Source: Odontocerum albicorne (Eukaryota; Arthropoda; Insecta; Trichoptera; Odontoceridae). Taken from it: a DNA stretch of 64,000 nt. The DNA lies in NCBI GenBank assembly GCA_949825065.1, contig OX463866.1:2728409-2792408 (forward strand), given 5' to 3'. A program made the translations under genes and the position numbers. The notes beneath the pieces are model-generated. The model saw nothing but the letters and a program-made list of their open reading frames with translations. It was not told the DNA's origin and did not search any database. Shown here in pieces: positions 22,104-34,800 of the stretch (position 1 is its first letter; every line of letters starts with the position of its first letter).

Positions 22104-22228
22104 GAGAATGCATCTCCATCAATATTTGGAGTATGCATCTCCATCAATATTTGGAGTATGCATCTCCATCAATATTTGGAGAATGCATCTCCATCAATAT
22201 TTGGAGTATGCATCTCCATCAATGTTTT
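22104..22228. repeat. 25-bp tandem repeat, five units
   Basis: GGAGTATGCATCTCCATCAA plus TATTT repeated about five times with A/T changes at one position. Each unit contains the self-complementary GGAG.ATGCATCTCC, so the array can form serial hairpins. Confidence 0.9.
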
Positions 22229-22254
22229 CAAATAATACTTATACTGATACACAA

Positions 22255-22381
22255 TTTTAATGGATCTGGGTTTGTTGCCTTTCATTTGTCGTGTCCCCAG
22301 TAAACTAGGCTTTTGCCTGTATCTTACTGAAGACATATAGCATGAAAAAATAAATCGATACTTCCTTCTGATTTTTGATTA
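22255..22381 (+). repeat. Dispersed repeat, family R (copy 1)
   Basis: TGGATCTGGGTTTGTTGCCT, GTGTCCCCAGTAAACTAGGC, TTTTGCCTGTATCTTACTGA and a 3' ATAGCATGAAAAAATAAATC. Copies at 23895-24015 and 35515-35635 end at the same place, which suggests a retroposed 3' end. Confidence 0.65.
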
Positions 22382-22383
22382 TA

Positions 22384-23626
22384 TTAGGTGTACCGGAAAA
22401 GAATGTCGTTTTTTTGTTATCGCTTTTGAGTGGTCAGTTAGGCTTCGGCAGTCGAACTTTTACAACGTGTTCTGTGTTGTTTCTCTGACTACGTATACCT
22501 GGAGTGTATTAGGACTTTTAAACAAAAACATTTACAACCCTATATACAATGGTGAGCTTTGTACCGAATGAGGAATTTATTCGAAATATTATGCTTTACC
22601 ATTTCATGAAGAAAGAAAGTGCAACATGTGCTTTAAAAAATATTTGTGATTTACTGGGAGATATTTTGAATGTTCGTTAATGCCAGAGGTGGTTTAAACA
22701 ATTTAAATCCGGCAATTTTGATATAAAAAATAACCTTGGAAGTGGTCGACCTGTTAAAATGGATAGCGATGTTTTAACTGAGCTGATTCAGTAAAATCCA
22801 ACTTCAACGATTCAAGAACTCGCGGAGCAACTCGGATGTTCATGGTCAAGCGTGCAAGAGCATATCAAAAAATCAGCAAGACATGGAAACAAGGAAAATG
22901 GATACCTCATGAATTAAGTGAAGAGAATCTCGGTGAGCGTATAAACGCGTGCATTGAGTTATTGGAATTAAATACCAAAACTCCATTTCTACAACATCTT
23001 GTAACTGGTGACGAAAAATGGGTGTTGTATTCAAACCAAAGACGCAAGAAACAATGGCTTTCAAAGGGCCATGTACCAAAACCCACCCCTAAGCCCGGGC
23101 TCACTGCAAAAAAAGCTCTTTGGTTTGTTTGGTGGGACTGCATGAGAATAATTTATTTCGAAACATTAAAACCCGGACAGACAATTAACGCCCAAGTGTA
23201 TTGTGATCAACTAGAGCATTTATATGCAGAAATAATAAAAAAAAGACCTGCACTGGCTAATTGTGGACAAGTGTTTTTACAGCACGATAATGCACGACCC
23301 TAGGTTGGACTTAACTGTACCCATGTCACCCATCATATTCACCGGATCTTGCTCCATGGGATCACCATTTTTTCCGGTCAATGCAACACTTTTTAAACGG
23401 AAAAGAATACAAAAATTATGAGGATGTCAAAAAAGGCATATCTGAGTATTTTGCATCGAAACCAGCTGAATTTTACGAACGCGGTATTAAAAAATTGACT
23501 GAGAGGTGGAAGGAGGTTATATCAAACGATGGCAATTATATTTTGAACTAAGTTTTAATAAATAAATACATTAAATGCACCAAATTATTTTATTGAAAAA
23601 ACGACATTCTTTTCCGGTACACCTAA
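22384..23626 (+). mobile_element. Full-length mariner with both ends, inactivated
   Basis: 1243 bp between TA dinucleotides; ends TTAGGTGTACCGGAAAAGAA and its complement, about 28-30 bp long. It encodes one mariner transposase (22549-23551) broken by stops and shifts. Inserted in a family R repeat (22371) or directly beside it. Confidence 0.93.
22549..23551 (+). pseudogene. Mariner transposase pseudogene
   Basis: Begins MVSFVPNEEFIRNIMLYHFM with the usual N-terminal domain, hits stops near 22678 and 22792, continues as QELAEQLGCSWSSVQEHIKK, then an open stretch 22836-23303 with VTGDEKWVLYSN (first Asp), ALWFVWWDC and FLQHDNARP (second Asp). After a shift near 23300 the end reads WDHHFFRSMQHFLNG ... 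SNDGNYILN. Confidence 0.9.
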
Positions 23627-23631
23627 TATAA

Positions 23632-23895
23632 AACCCCGTTGCACATTCTCATCACCCTGACAAACAGCGACACTCAATTACACATGTATACATCACGCGA
23701 ATCAAACCCCTCACACTTCATCACTCCAGACAGACCAAAACTTTCATCCCACAATATACCGCACACAAACATAAAACAAAAGAAATACATATATGTAAAC
23801 ACATAAATATAATGGCCGTATAGTTAGATTAAGTGAACTAAGTTTTGAAACAATGATATGTCCTGAAATGAAATGGGAACTTAGATTGGGTAATA
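23632..23895 (+). repeat. Dispersed repeat also at 35637
   Basis: CCCGTTGCACATTCTCATCA, CACTCAATTACACATGTATA and TCACTCCAGACAGACCAAAA recur at 35637-35800. Possibly the C-terminal/3' part of a retrotransposon; no diagnostic domain seen. Confidence 0.5.
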
Positions 23896-24015
23896 ATGGA
23901 TCTGGGTTTGTTGCCTTTTATTAGTCGTGTCCCCAATAAACCAGGCTTTTGCCTGTATCTCACTGAGGACATATAGCATGAAAAAATAAATCGATACTTC
24001 TTTCCGATTTTTCTT
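23895..24015 (+). repeat. Dispersed repeat, family R (copy 2)
   Basis: Same block as 22255-22381, again ending ATGAAAAAATAAATCGATAC. Confidence 0.65.
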
Positions 24016-24024
24016 CGTCTTCTT

Positions 24025-24430
24025 ATTTTAGACCTGTTATGGTCCTGCATCATTGTTTCCCTCTTGTGACGTCGACTGCCAGTTGTCTTTCCATCTTTTG
24101 GGAGGTCATCCTGGAGGTCAGCTTGCTTGGGGGATACTGTCCCTGGCCATTCTTACGGCTCTTGGTTCCGCCATTCTGGATATATGTTCGTTCCAGAACC
24201 TTCTTCTCTGTCGTCCCCATCTGACAATATCTTCAACTTCGCACATCCTTCGGATTTCTGTGTCTCGTACTCTACCACGAAGGGTTTTGCCAGCGATACT
24301 CCTGAGTACCTTCATTTCGCTGGTTCGAATGAGATTTTTGGTTCTGACAGTGTCGGCTCTGGGCTCTATGCTGTACGTCATTATGGGGCGGACACAGGTC
24401 TTGTATCATATATCCTCACCTTGCTTTACA
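24025..24430 (-). mobile_element. RTE-like retrotransposon C-terminal fragment (copy 1)
   Basis: Minus-strand frame 24381-24118 reads TKNLIRTSEMKVLRSIAGKT, IRRMCEVEDIVRWGRQRRRF and MAEPRAVRMARDSIPQA. The copy at 49795-50200 is about 95 percent identical and ends at the same place; a third, diverged copy is at 63452-63690. Confidence 0.85.
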
Positions 24431-24516
24431 TGAATTCCGATTTTTTGTTATACTAAACCCTTTTTTGATTATATAAAATAGATTTTTGATTATATAAATT
24501 TTTGATTATATAAAGC

Positions 24517-24557
24517 CGAAAAATACATGAGCTATAAAATAGCTCATGTATTTTTCG
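24517..24557. repeat. Perfect 19-bp hairpin
   Basis: CGAAAAATACATGAGCTAT (24517-24535), loop AAA, then the exact complement. Next to a short tandem repeat of TTTTTGATTATATAAA. Could be the remains of a fold-back element. Confidence 0.8.
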
Positions 24558-24763
24558 ACTTTTCTTTTGCGAGACAGATTTGATTTACTAAAAGCCATAT
24601 CTTTACCGCGTCCAATGAATGTTGCATTTCTTCTTTCTTCGTGGAACTTTTCCACTTATAGATCGATTGTTACATTTTCGAAGCTTAATCGGTTGAAACT
24701 TTAAATTATCTAGAATTGTTATTTTTTTTAAATTGCTTTATTATATTGACTTATATGATTGAA

Positions 24764-24983
24764 TATAGTTTGGAAATTCTAGGATGAATCCTGTGACAGC
24801 TCACAAATTTGCCCCAATACAACCTTGTGTAATGTATTTACCTAAATAACTTGCTATTTATTAGAATTGAGGCTTATATTAAAGTTGATAAAATAATTAA
24901 AATTACTGAACATCGTTACAAGGTTGTATTGGGGCCAATTTGTGAGCTGTCACACGACTCATCCTAGAATTTCCGAACTATAG
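24764..24983. mobile_element. 220-bp MITE, family M (copy 1)
   Basis: Terminal inverted repeats of about 60 bp beginning TATAGTTYGGAAATTCTAGG and containing ACAGCTCACAAATTTGCCCC. Two other copies (57466 and 58436) are also 220 bp. Terminal TA suggests a Tc1/mariner-mobilised MITE. Confidence 0.88.
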
Positions 24984-25167
24984 CGACCCCAATTTGGTGG
25001 CACATATCATCCTTGTTTGGGTGGATCACCTAAAGGGTCTTTCAATCCTAAAACAATATTTTCTGTTGTCCACTACAATATCTCCAGAAAAAAAACTGCG
25101 TTAAACAAAAACAATGATTTATTATAAAATTTTATACAGAAATTGGAACTGCGAAATAATTAATAGT
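24984..25167. other. Spacer
   Basis: Nothing recognised. Confidence 0.3.
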
Positions 25168-25706
25168 ACAGGGTGTCCCACAAAAATATATACACACTTG
25201 GAATGATTATAAATTCAGTATTTATCAAGGTGTATCTAAGATTGAAACTTCAAATTAAAAAGTGATTGCAAGTGTTGCATAAATTGATGGCCATTTTGAT
25301 CCACGGGCTGCAGATAATGTGGACTCACAAACACCGCACATAATTCGTTTTGGTATTTGGGCTCATTCTCTTTCAATGGCTGCTCTTAATTTATTAATTA
25401 ACTGTCGTCGGTTCTGTGTCAGAAACTTTATGTTTGATGAGTCCCCATCAAAATGTCTATTGGCGTGAGGTCTGGAGAGTTTGAGGGATATTCAATGCTA
25501 CTTCTACGGCCAATCCATCTATTCGGAACATTTCCATCAAGATAGTCCCTTACATCATGATGGTAGTGGGGAGATGCACCATCTTGGCGGAAGTAAAAGT
25601 CCTCCCCATCGCTAAACTCCTCACGAATGCGTGGCATGACAAATTCCTGCAGCAAGTTCAAGTAAACGGTACGGTGTAAAAGTGTGTACACATTTTTTTG
25701 GGACTT
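25168..25706 (-). mobile_element. Tc1/mariner-superfamily deletion derivative, family J
   Basis: Outer ends GGGTGTCCCACAAAAATATA (left) and a worn complement ...GTGTGTACACATTTTTTTGG (right). Minus-strand frame 25691-25428 reads LLQEFVMPRIREEFSDGEDF, QDGASPHYHHDVRDYLDG, then NSPDLTPIDILMG, that is the second and third catalytic Asp regions. It lies 60 bp past the Asterix stop codon. Related copy at 46590. Confidence 0.82.
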
Positions 25707-25767
25707 CTATATAAATATATTATGAATATGGAAAAATGATTTTAGTCTACTCCGTATAAGGGAATTG

Positions 25768-25863
25768 TTAACTGCCGACTCCCCATGGGTTGATCATGGG
25801 CTGGGGGTTCTGGAGATAAGACATCACCACGGCTGATATTGACAGCATAAAGGAACTCAGGAT
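25768..25863 (-). CDS. WDR83OS: Asterix exon 3 and stop
   Basis: Acceptor TTACAG before 25863. It encodes 31 residues beginning [20 protein letters not shown] and ending NPWGVGS, with TAA at 25770-25768. The family C-terminus is usually QPMTPPW or similar, so the last five residues differ. A transposase-derived element starts about 60 bp past the stop, so the 3' UTR is either very short or reads into it; I see no canonical AATAAA in that gap. Confidence 0.94.
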   Translation of the reverse strand: MLSSFMLSISAVVMSYLQNPQPMINPWGVGS

Positions 25864-28800
25864 CTGTAATAAGATAAAAAATATGATTACTCGTCAGATC
25901 TTGAATTATCAGGTTTGTAAATATGAAACTGGATTTTTTTTAATAGAAAATACACATTTATTGTATGAAAATGGTAAAAAATATTTTATTTAAAGTATTG
26001 CCCATCGCTAGCTACACATTTTTCCCATCTCTCTGGCAATTTGTGGATGCCACGCCAGAAAAACTGTTGCTCTTTTGAAGCAAACCAATCATCGAGCCAT
26101 TTTCGTAAGAAGTGAAGCGCTGCTCAGCAAGTGTGTGTCCCATCGATGCAAATAAGTAGTAATCGGATGGAGCCAAGTCTGGTGAGTAAGCCGCATATGA
26201 AAATATTTGCCAACTAAATGCCTCAATCGTTTCCTTGACCGGTTTTACTGTGTGCGATGGTGCATTATCATGAAGCAAAATCACTTTGTGTTGCCTCTTT
26301 TGATATTCTGGACGTTTTTCACACAATGCTTGGTTCAAATCCATCATTTGTTGTCGGTAGCGTTCAGTATTAACGGTTTCGTCAGGTTTTAGCAACTCAT
26401 AATAGATAACACCCTTCAGATCCCACCAAACACAAAGCATTGTCTACCGTCCATAGCGATTTGGCCTTACAGTCGATGTCGCTGGTTTGCTTGGAGTTAC
26501 CCATGATCTTTTACGCTTAGGATTCTCGAAATATATCCATTGTTCATCGCCAGTCACAATTCGATGGAGATTCATCGCCAGTCACAATTCAATGATTTTC
26601 TTTTGTACCTGGCGAGCACATTTCGCAAGTGGTTTTTCGGTTTTCCTGCTGTCTTTCAGTCAGTTTATGTGAAACCCATTTTCCCACCTTCTGGATCTTT
26701 CCCGTGGCTTTCAAACGTTTGTAGATGGCTTCTCGTGTCACATTTAATTGATCCGCGAGTTGTTGTTGCGTTTGAGCGTCATCCTCATCCAACAATGCTT
26801 GCAATTCGGCGTCTTCAAACTTTCTCGGTAGTCTTCCACATTCTTCGTTTCTTACGTCAAAATTGCCACTTTTTAATTTTTTAAACCACTCAAAGCACTG
26901 TGATTTAGAAGAGCATGCTCACCGTAAGCTTCGACAAGCATTCCATGTGATTCTGCAGTAGTTTTCTTCAAATGGTAATGGAAAATCAATGCTGTCCTCA
27001 AATCGTAGTTTTCAGCCACAAAAACAGACATGTTCAACGCTATGAAAATATATATAGTTGTATAAAACTTGTATTGTTGTGAGTTAAAAGTTTTTGACAA
27101 ATGTTAACACAAGAAAAAGGCGCCAATGATGCGGTTTGACAGTCACTAAATTGACAACTAGAGCCATCTATGAGCAAATTCCAGTTTCATATTTACAGAT
27201 CTGGTATATGAGTAATGTATAATATAACTTAATACAACATCTCTATCAGTCTCCAGAAGTTTTTTGTTCCAGAAATAAGCATAGAGACTGATGGAGACAC
27301 GGGTATCTGTCTGTCTATCACTTCTAAAGAAATAAAATGAAACATACTTGTTTGGCATCATCGGAGAGCCTGGAGTTGGCGAAACTGATGCTGGAGCAGT
27401 ACAAGGCCGTCCAGGCACACCACTTCATGCGCATCATCAGACCACACATGGAGAATATCATACCTAGAGACCAAATAAATTTTATTTTACATTTAACACT
27501 TCCCTTACTGTGCTAAAAAATTACGCCAGTAACGGTGTTGGACACTGAGGGTACAGTAAACATGTATGTTTTAAATTAAAATTATACAAAATCTATCAGT
27601 TTTTTTTTTTTGTAATTTGCTATAAACATCATTTTATTATGTAATAAAATGTCGAATAATATAAAGTAAGTGTAAGAAATGATAAAATAAGAGTTCAAAC
27701 AGAGAGGTGACATTTCTATAAGAATATCATTTTTCCACTGCGTTGTTCGGTCTGCGCAACGTTCAGAATGCGCACGACTGAAAAGAGGTCTCCAACCTTT
27801 TAAAAAAAAAATCATAAAATTATACAATAAAATGTAGCGTGTATTTTTTGGCAATAAAAATATAATTCGAATTAAGACAATAATTAACATATTAACAAAA
27901 TATAAAATGAATATATAAATTCAAAAATAATAATATAAAAAAAAACACGAAATTCAAATCAATAAAATATGCCATTTGGAAAATATAAACACTTTGAAAA
28001 TAGGTCAAAATTTGAAAATAGGACAAACATAAAAAATCAAAATTTAATCCTGTGGCGAAAGTTTATCGCAATTGGGGCACGAAATAACTTTTGTTTCTAT
28101 TCTATGTACTAAACGCACAGGTGTTTGATAAAACTGGTAACCAATCCGTGGAACGAATGTACTCGTAAAATATTAACTGTCAAAAAAGAATGAGTCATAC
28201 GGAGTGTTTTGACATTTCGTCAATTCTCGATTTATTATCATTCATTTCTGTTGATATTTATTAATGATTTTATTTCGTAATGACATCATTCAAATCATAG
28301 AGGTTTCGATGAGGAATACATAAAGTATGAAGACCCTGCAAGCAGTATATTTCGAGAAATTAAATAAAATATACGTCATGGTCACTCTTGTCCATCCACA
28401 GGGAATGGCAGGCAGGCAGGAATAAATAGGCTGTTCCCAACTAATAGGCCAGATATACAAAACCTTAGGATGGCACTGTCATATGGCAAATCATGTGATC
28501 TTCTGTGAGAAAACAGCCAGATCCTAGATGCCCACTCCTTCCCGCAGATGTCACAGACATACGGATCCTGCTGAGTTCTCTGGCAATGTTGACACATGTT
28601 CGCAGCACACTGACTGTTTTTCTCACGTCTAGCCGCTGAGATATCATCAGCCCAAGAACAGATTGCTCTCCATCTTCCACGGTCCTGAGCCATCTACTAC
28701 CAGCTCTCAGGCGTCCCGCACAAAGTCAGCGACTCTCGCAGACTATCCTTATAGCGCTTTCTCTGCCCACCAACACTTCGCTTACCCACTACTTCCTCGT

Positions 28801-31800
28801 ACAAGACGGGTTTAGTGAGCCTATGATCGCCCATGCATATCAAATGTCCATTTCATCGCAATCCCGCCTTTACAACCATATCTTCTATATGTTTACAGTT
28901 GCAACGTTGCAGGTGTACCGGACAGGTACAAAGACTGTAAATAGGTGGATGGTTGCTGCGCAATGCTCGTAGAATTCAGATCGCGGTTTGGAAAGCGTCA
29001 ATCACCAAAGTTAATTGTTGGCGAAATAAACACTAGGGGCGGGGCTTGTCGCTGCTCGGGGCAGGGCCTGTCGTGGCTATTCAAGATGGCTGCTCGAAGC
29101 GACTCCAGTTGCGTGATGAGCGGAGCGATCAGTGAAGCGAAGATGGTTTCTCGAGTAGAGATTCCTCTGTAGAAGTTCAGGAGAAGTAAAACACAGATGT
29201 AGTCCAGTAGCGAAGTATTATATTTATGCCAACTTTGAGCCCTCTATATTAATGGTCAATTGGTCATAGCAAGCGCCCGTTACCCGCAAATTACAACCAC
29301 TTTCGGGGCTCGGGGCGCCGCTTAGCCCGACTGACTTTGGCCTTAGTCTCGATGCCTCGGCCGCCAGGACATTTTCCCTGTGCGGTCGCGAGCGCAATCG
29401 GACTCAAACAAACATACATATTTCAGATCACATATTATCATATTAACATATGCATTGATTATACAAATAAAAGAAAATTAGAATGACACGATACATATAA
29501 AAGGTTCATACACAGATGAAATAGACAAATACATCAATTTTATATATATGTACAGATCTACACCTAAATGTCCTTTTCCTCATATCACATACACACACAC
29601 ACGGGTGACGGCACACGTCCTATACAGCAGAATCGAGACATTTGTGACATGATCACTCCAGTGGATCCGAAAAATTAGAAGGAAACGCTGGTGGAACATT
29701 TCAAGGCTTTGAATGTGCCTTCTATAGGGAATCCATGTCTCAGAACCGTGAATGCTGCTAGTTAAAGTTATGGTAATTGTATTAGGTGTACAAATAAGTT
29801 TCCGCCGTTTTTTATCAAAAATTGGGCATTTATTGTGAAAGAACGGAACCTCATGTTTTATTCAAAGTAATGCCCATCGCTTGCCACTACTTTTTCCCAT
29901 CTTTCTGGCAGCATACGGATACCGCATCGAAAGAATGCTTCATCTTTTGAGGCTATCCGCGAATCGACCCAATTTTTGGTATCTTCATATGATGTGAAGT
30001 GCTGCTCAGACAGGCCATGCGTCATCGATCGAAACAAGTGGAAATCAGAAGGAGCAACGTCTGGTGAATACGGCGGGTGGGGTAAAACTTCCCGATTGAG
30101 TGTTGCCAAATAGGTTTTGACCGGCTCCGCAACATGTGGATGAGCATTATCATGCAGGAGTATAATTTTGTCGTGTCTGGAGTAGTAGTGGGCGCGTTTT
30201 TCCTCGAGTGCTCGACTCAATCTCATCAATTGTGTTCGGTAGACAGCCCCAGCGATGGTTTCGTTCGGTTTGAGCAATTCATAATACACGACACCAAGCT
30301 GATCCCACCAAATACACAACAAGAGTTTTTTTCCATGAATATTTGGCTTAGCCGTAGATGTTGAAGCATGGCCAGGGGGTCCCCATGATTTCTTCCTTTT
30401 TGGATTATCATAGTGGATCCATTTTTCATCACCAGTGACTATACGGTGCAGAAAACCCTTTCGTTTATGCCTGGCAAGCAGCATTTAACATGTGGAAAAT
30501 CGGCATTCAACGTTTCTCGGTGTCAGTTCATATGGAACCCAATATCCTTGTTTTTGAATCATTCCCAATGACTTCAATCGATGTGTAATTGCTTGATGAG
30601 TCCCTCCTAATGTAAGTGCAAGTTATTCTTGCGTTTGGCACGAATCTTGATCCAATAATACTTCCAATTCCGCGTCTTCGTACACTTTCGGCCTTCCGCT
30701 ACGTTCTTTGTCTTCGATGTCAAATTCACCGTTCTTAAACTTTTGAAACCACTCACGACAACTTCTCTCACTTAAGGCAGCCTCACCATATGCTTCTACA
30801 AGCAATCGATGCGCCTCAGCTGCTGATTTCTTTAAACTGAAGAAGTAAATCAAAAGCTCCCGCAAATGACGCTTATTTGGCTCAAAACTTGACATTTTCG
30901 CACACAAAAGAATATATTATACTGATAAAAATTCACTAATATTTCAAGGTTATGTTGTTGACAGATGTCCAACCTTACGACAATGACATTTTACATCTGA
31001 CAATTTTAACCATAACTTACTGGTGGCGACAACTTTTGTCAAACGGCGGCGGCTTATTTGTACACCTGATAATTAAAAATTAATATTTCTGTATAATAAA
31101 ATATTCGTTTCTAAAAATTGTCTCATAAATTTGGTGTCCGTCTTATCATCTGAAAAATATCGATCTTGATGATATATAAATTGTCCTTTATTCAATTAGA
31201 CTATTTAATAGTAAATTTCTTTGTTATTTTAACAATCACTGGTGTCTGTTACTTGGATGTTACAGAGGAACAGCAGAACAAATTACAGCGTCTTCAAAAT
31301 GTTTGTCTAAGATTTATTTTCAACCTACGTAAGTACGATCATATAACTTCATACCAGAAGGCACAGAACTGGTTGAACGTTAGAAATGTACGCCAAATTC
31401 ACATACTACCTCTATTGTATAATATCCTTAACTGTCTCGCCGCCTCCTCTTATCTTGATGAAATTTTTTACCGTCTTTCCGATCATGGACCAGAGCTACG
31501 CTCAAACAGCGATTGTTTAATGGTCTTTCCAGTTCGATACTTTTCTTTTTTTTTATGTCGTCTTTTACTGTCCATGCAGGAGACTTTGGAATCAGTTACA
31601 AACCAATGTTAGACTCGCTCCATCCTTGGCATGCTTTAACAAGCGACAGAAAAAAACTCTTAATTTCTAGACAGTAATATAATGTGTTTCCCTTCCTTTT
31701 CCTTTTGATTGATGATATCTCACTTTATATGAAAAGGAATGTTCGGGTGATTGCCCGTCTTTGTGGGGTTTATGGGCATATCCTCACATATGTGTTTATG

Positions 31801-34800
31801 GATGGATAGTCATTTGAATGTTTTTTTGCGGCCACATAACTTAATTCAGTGTTCCCCAACCTTTTTAGACCTGTGGACCGGTAAAAAAAGGAAAAAAATT
31901 TCGCGGACCACTAATTCAAATAATTGAAGATTTTTTTTACTTGTAATTGAGAAAATCATTTCGGAAAGAACGAATAACTAAGCGCGTGTTACCTTTCAAT
32001 TAAAAAATGCAACTGAAATAATTTTAAAGTAAATATGTTTCTAACCGTTAGAAACGGACGCAAAAAATAAATTTCAGATGAAACAAAAAAATATATATGA
32101 ATAGGCGGTAAATATGAGGTGGATTATATTCTTTGGAAACCTCCGTAAAACAATAAAATGAATATGTATTTATTGTAAATTTACTTTCTCACCGGTCCAT
32201 TCCAAAATGAAAACAATTACATATTATGAAATTCTTGGAAATATATTTAGGTAGGGTTTTGCATCCGAGTTCACTATCCAAGAGCAAATATTTCCGTTCT
32301 CCCTAAGTGTATGTGAGAAGATTTATGACTGGCCATTCTGAGAAAACCAGCGACCATCGTGTCGCATTATCATACCAATTATATTTAACAATTACTAAAA
32401 ATACAAGTCAACGTGCAAGCGAAAAAATCCTATATTTAATAATTTTACATAGCGAATTTCTTGAAATTTGACATACTGTTTGCGGCCCGGCGGAAAGTCT
32501 CTGCGGCCCGGCACCGGGCCGCGGACCACCGGTTGGGGAACACTGACTTAATTCATTTACTTTTGTCTGGTAAAAAAAAACACAAAAAAGCTCCAGACCG
32601 CACAAAGGGGCATGGAGAGATGCATGTTGGGATATACTAAAAGAAACAGTAATCAAAACACCTGGATTCGCAATATAACAAAGGTAGAAGACGTTATAAA
32701 GGTGTGCAAGAAAATGAAGTGGCAATGGGCAGGACATGTAGTCAGAATGTCATATTCCCGATGGACGTCTGAAGTACCCAAGAGGCATAAAGAGGCCCAG
32801 AAGAAGACTGAAGGTACGCTGGATAAATCAGGAAGCATGGCAGCATCATATGGCACCAATGGGCCAAAAACCGAATTATTTGGAGACCTTCATCCAGCAG
32901 TGCATCAACCCTGGTTGACAATGATGATATATCAAGCCTGATGGGATATCCCTCAATATTTTGTTATCTGAATCAGTCAGACCTCCGACACCAAGGGTTT
33001 ACTCTGCTGTACATAAGGAAGAAACTAACACCGTCTCCAATTGCCCACTATTGTACCTGAAGAGAAGCTGAGACCATTGATGGGGGATAACAACCTCATC
33101 ATCAGTGGAATAAACAGTATTTGACTAAACAAGGTCTTTAAACCTCCACAAAGTTAATGCCTTAACTATAAATAACATCAGAAGTTTGATTTGAGTTGTC
33201 ATAAAAACTGCAATAGGACGAAGGGGCAAGATTAAATTTAAATAGTTTGCCATTGTTGTCCAGTTTCGTGAGAAATTTCTTCAAGTCCAGAAGCTTATAG
33301 TGCAGTGATGGGTAAACTTTTTAGCTCGGCATGTCAAAATTCTGAAAGAACCTGGCTTGACCCGGGTGCCGTGTCACATGTAGGAATATTAATCATTTTT
33401 GCAGCCCTATTAATGAAACAGTTTTGTTTTTGAACTATTTATTATTATAAGCAAAAACAAAATTATTTACATTAGTGACTTTTTTGTTGTTGAATTGTAT
33501 TTGCTAAATCTTCAATTGAAGGTTGGTATTTCGTACAAACCATTTTCTATAAAAGGTTAATAGGTTTCTTACCTATGTAACAGTGATGTTATTAACCCTT
33601 TAAGTGCCGGAAGTTATTAGTATGGCCATACCCAGCAGGCCGGAAGTTTTTCAACAAAAATAAAACTTAAAAAAATTATATTTTTTGTATACAGATATAA
33701 AGGATATTATGAAAACTTTCTAAATATATACACTGTGGGGCGTTTGAGCTGTCGTTCCCTCAGAAAAACACAGTTTAAATATTCACAAAATGTCAGGGCT
33801 GTCACAACTTGACACAGAAAACACGTTTACTTATAAATATAGCGGAATATAATATACTTTGTAAACTAAAATCAACAAATTATCTGTATGATGTATAATA
33901 AAGCGCAAAAGGTAAATAAACTATTAAATAAAACCGTAAAATGTCTATATAAACGTCGTATTATGCCGCAAAACTACCGCCAATAACAAAAGAATACATG
34001 AAAGCACACTTCGTAAATAAATACTTTGAAAAATTAACAAAAATAACGCATAAAAGTTAAAAATCAACCATTGAACAAAACTACAAACGAAGTCGTTATA
34101 AATCGTCGCAATTACGTCGCAAAAAACTGTAGTCGGTAACCCTGTATCAGAGACACGTATTGACTGTCGGTGAAAGCTTTTAGAAAGATGACTGTAACTT
34201 TGATAATATCGGTAAATTGTAATATTTTAGTATTTCTTGACCATCCCAATAGATGTCTCTATGTGTTATAATTTATAAATTATTACAAAGGGATTTGATA
34301 TTGGCTTGCGACAAGCGCAAAGGAGAGCGCGTTTACGTGATCATTTTGTATGGCCGGCCTGGCGAGCACTGAATCGGAGAGCGCGTCAACGTGCTCGTGG
34401 CAGTGAACCGGTTAAACAGTGCTGCTGTTCAACAGTGTTGTTATTAAACACTTCATACAAACAACAAATACATGGGAATTATGGTGGTGTATTGTAAAAC
34501 AAACGTCCGACTCGGAACATGCCAGAACGGCAGAAAATCAGGTTGGGCACTGTTGCAACAATAATGCCGCAATGTTTCAAGCCGCTACCGCTCGAACCCC
34601 CACTATCCCGTCAAGTGCAGTCGTAAATATATGAGCGAAGAAAGCACATCGCTCGCGTGTCACCCAAAATGTCTTGGTGTGTCACCTCTGACATGCCTGT
34701 ATTGGGTTACCCATCACTGTTATAGTGTACGCGGAGACTTCAGAGAATAGAACATCCGATTACTTTCCCTCACCTAATATGTTCATGTAGTCTGTGGTCA

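Noticed and set aside
24517..24557. microRNA precursor.
   Set aside because: A perfect 19-bp stem with a 3-base loop is too short and too perfect; it looks like a fold-back remnant.
28382..28693. Host C2H2 zinc-finger gene.
   Set aside because: The finger follows the AxDRxxWR motif typical of a non-LTR retrotransposon C-terminus, with retrotransposon sequence continuing upstream.
34306..34634. Arginine-rich small protein.
   Set aside because: It lies across the end of a piggyBac-like MITE and into the hAT element; there is no matching frame in the other P2 copy.
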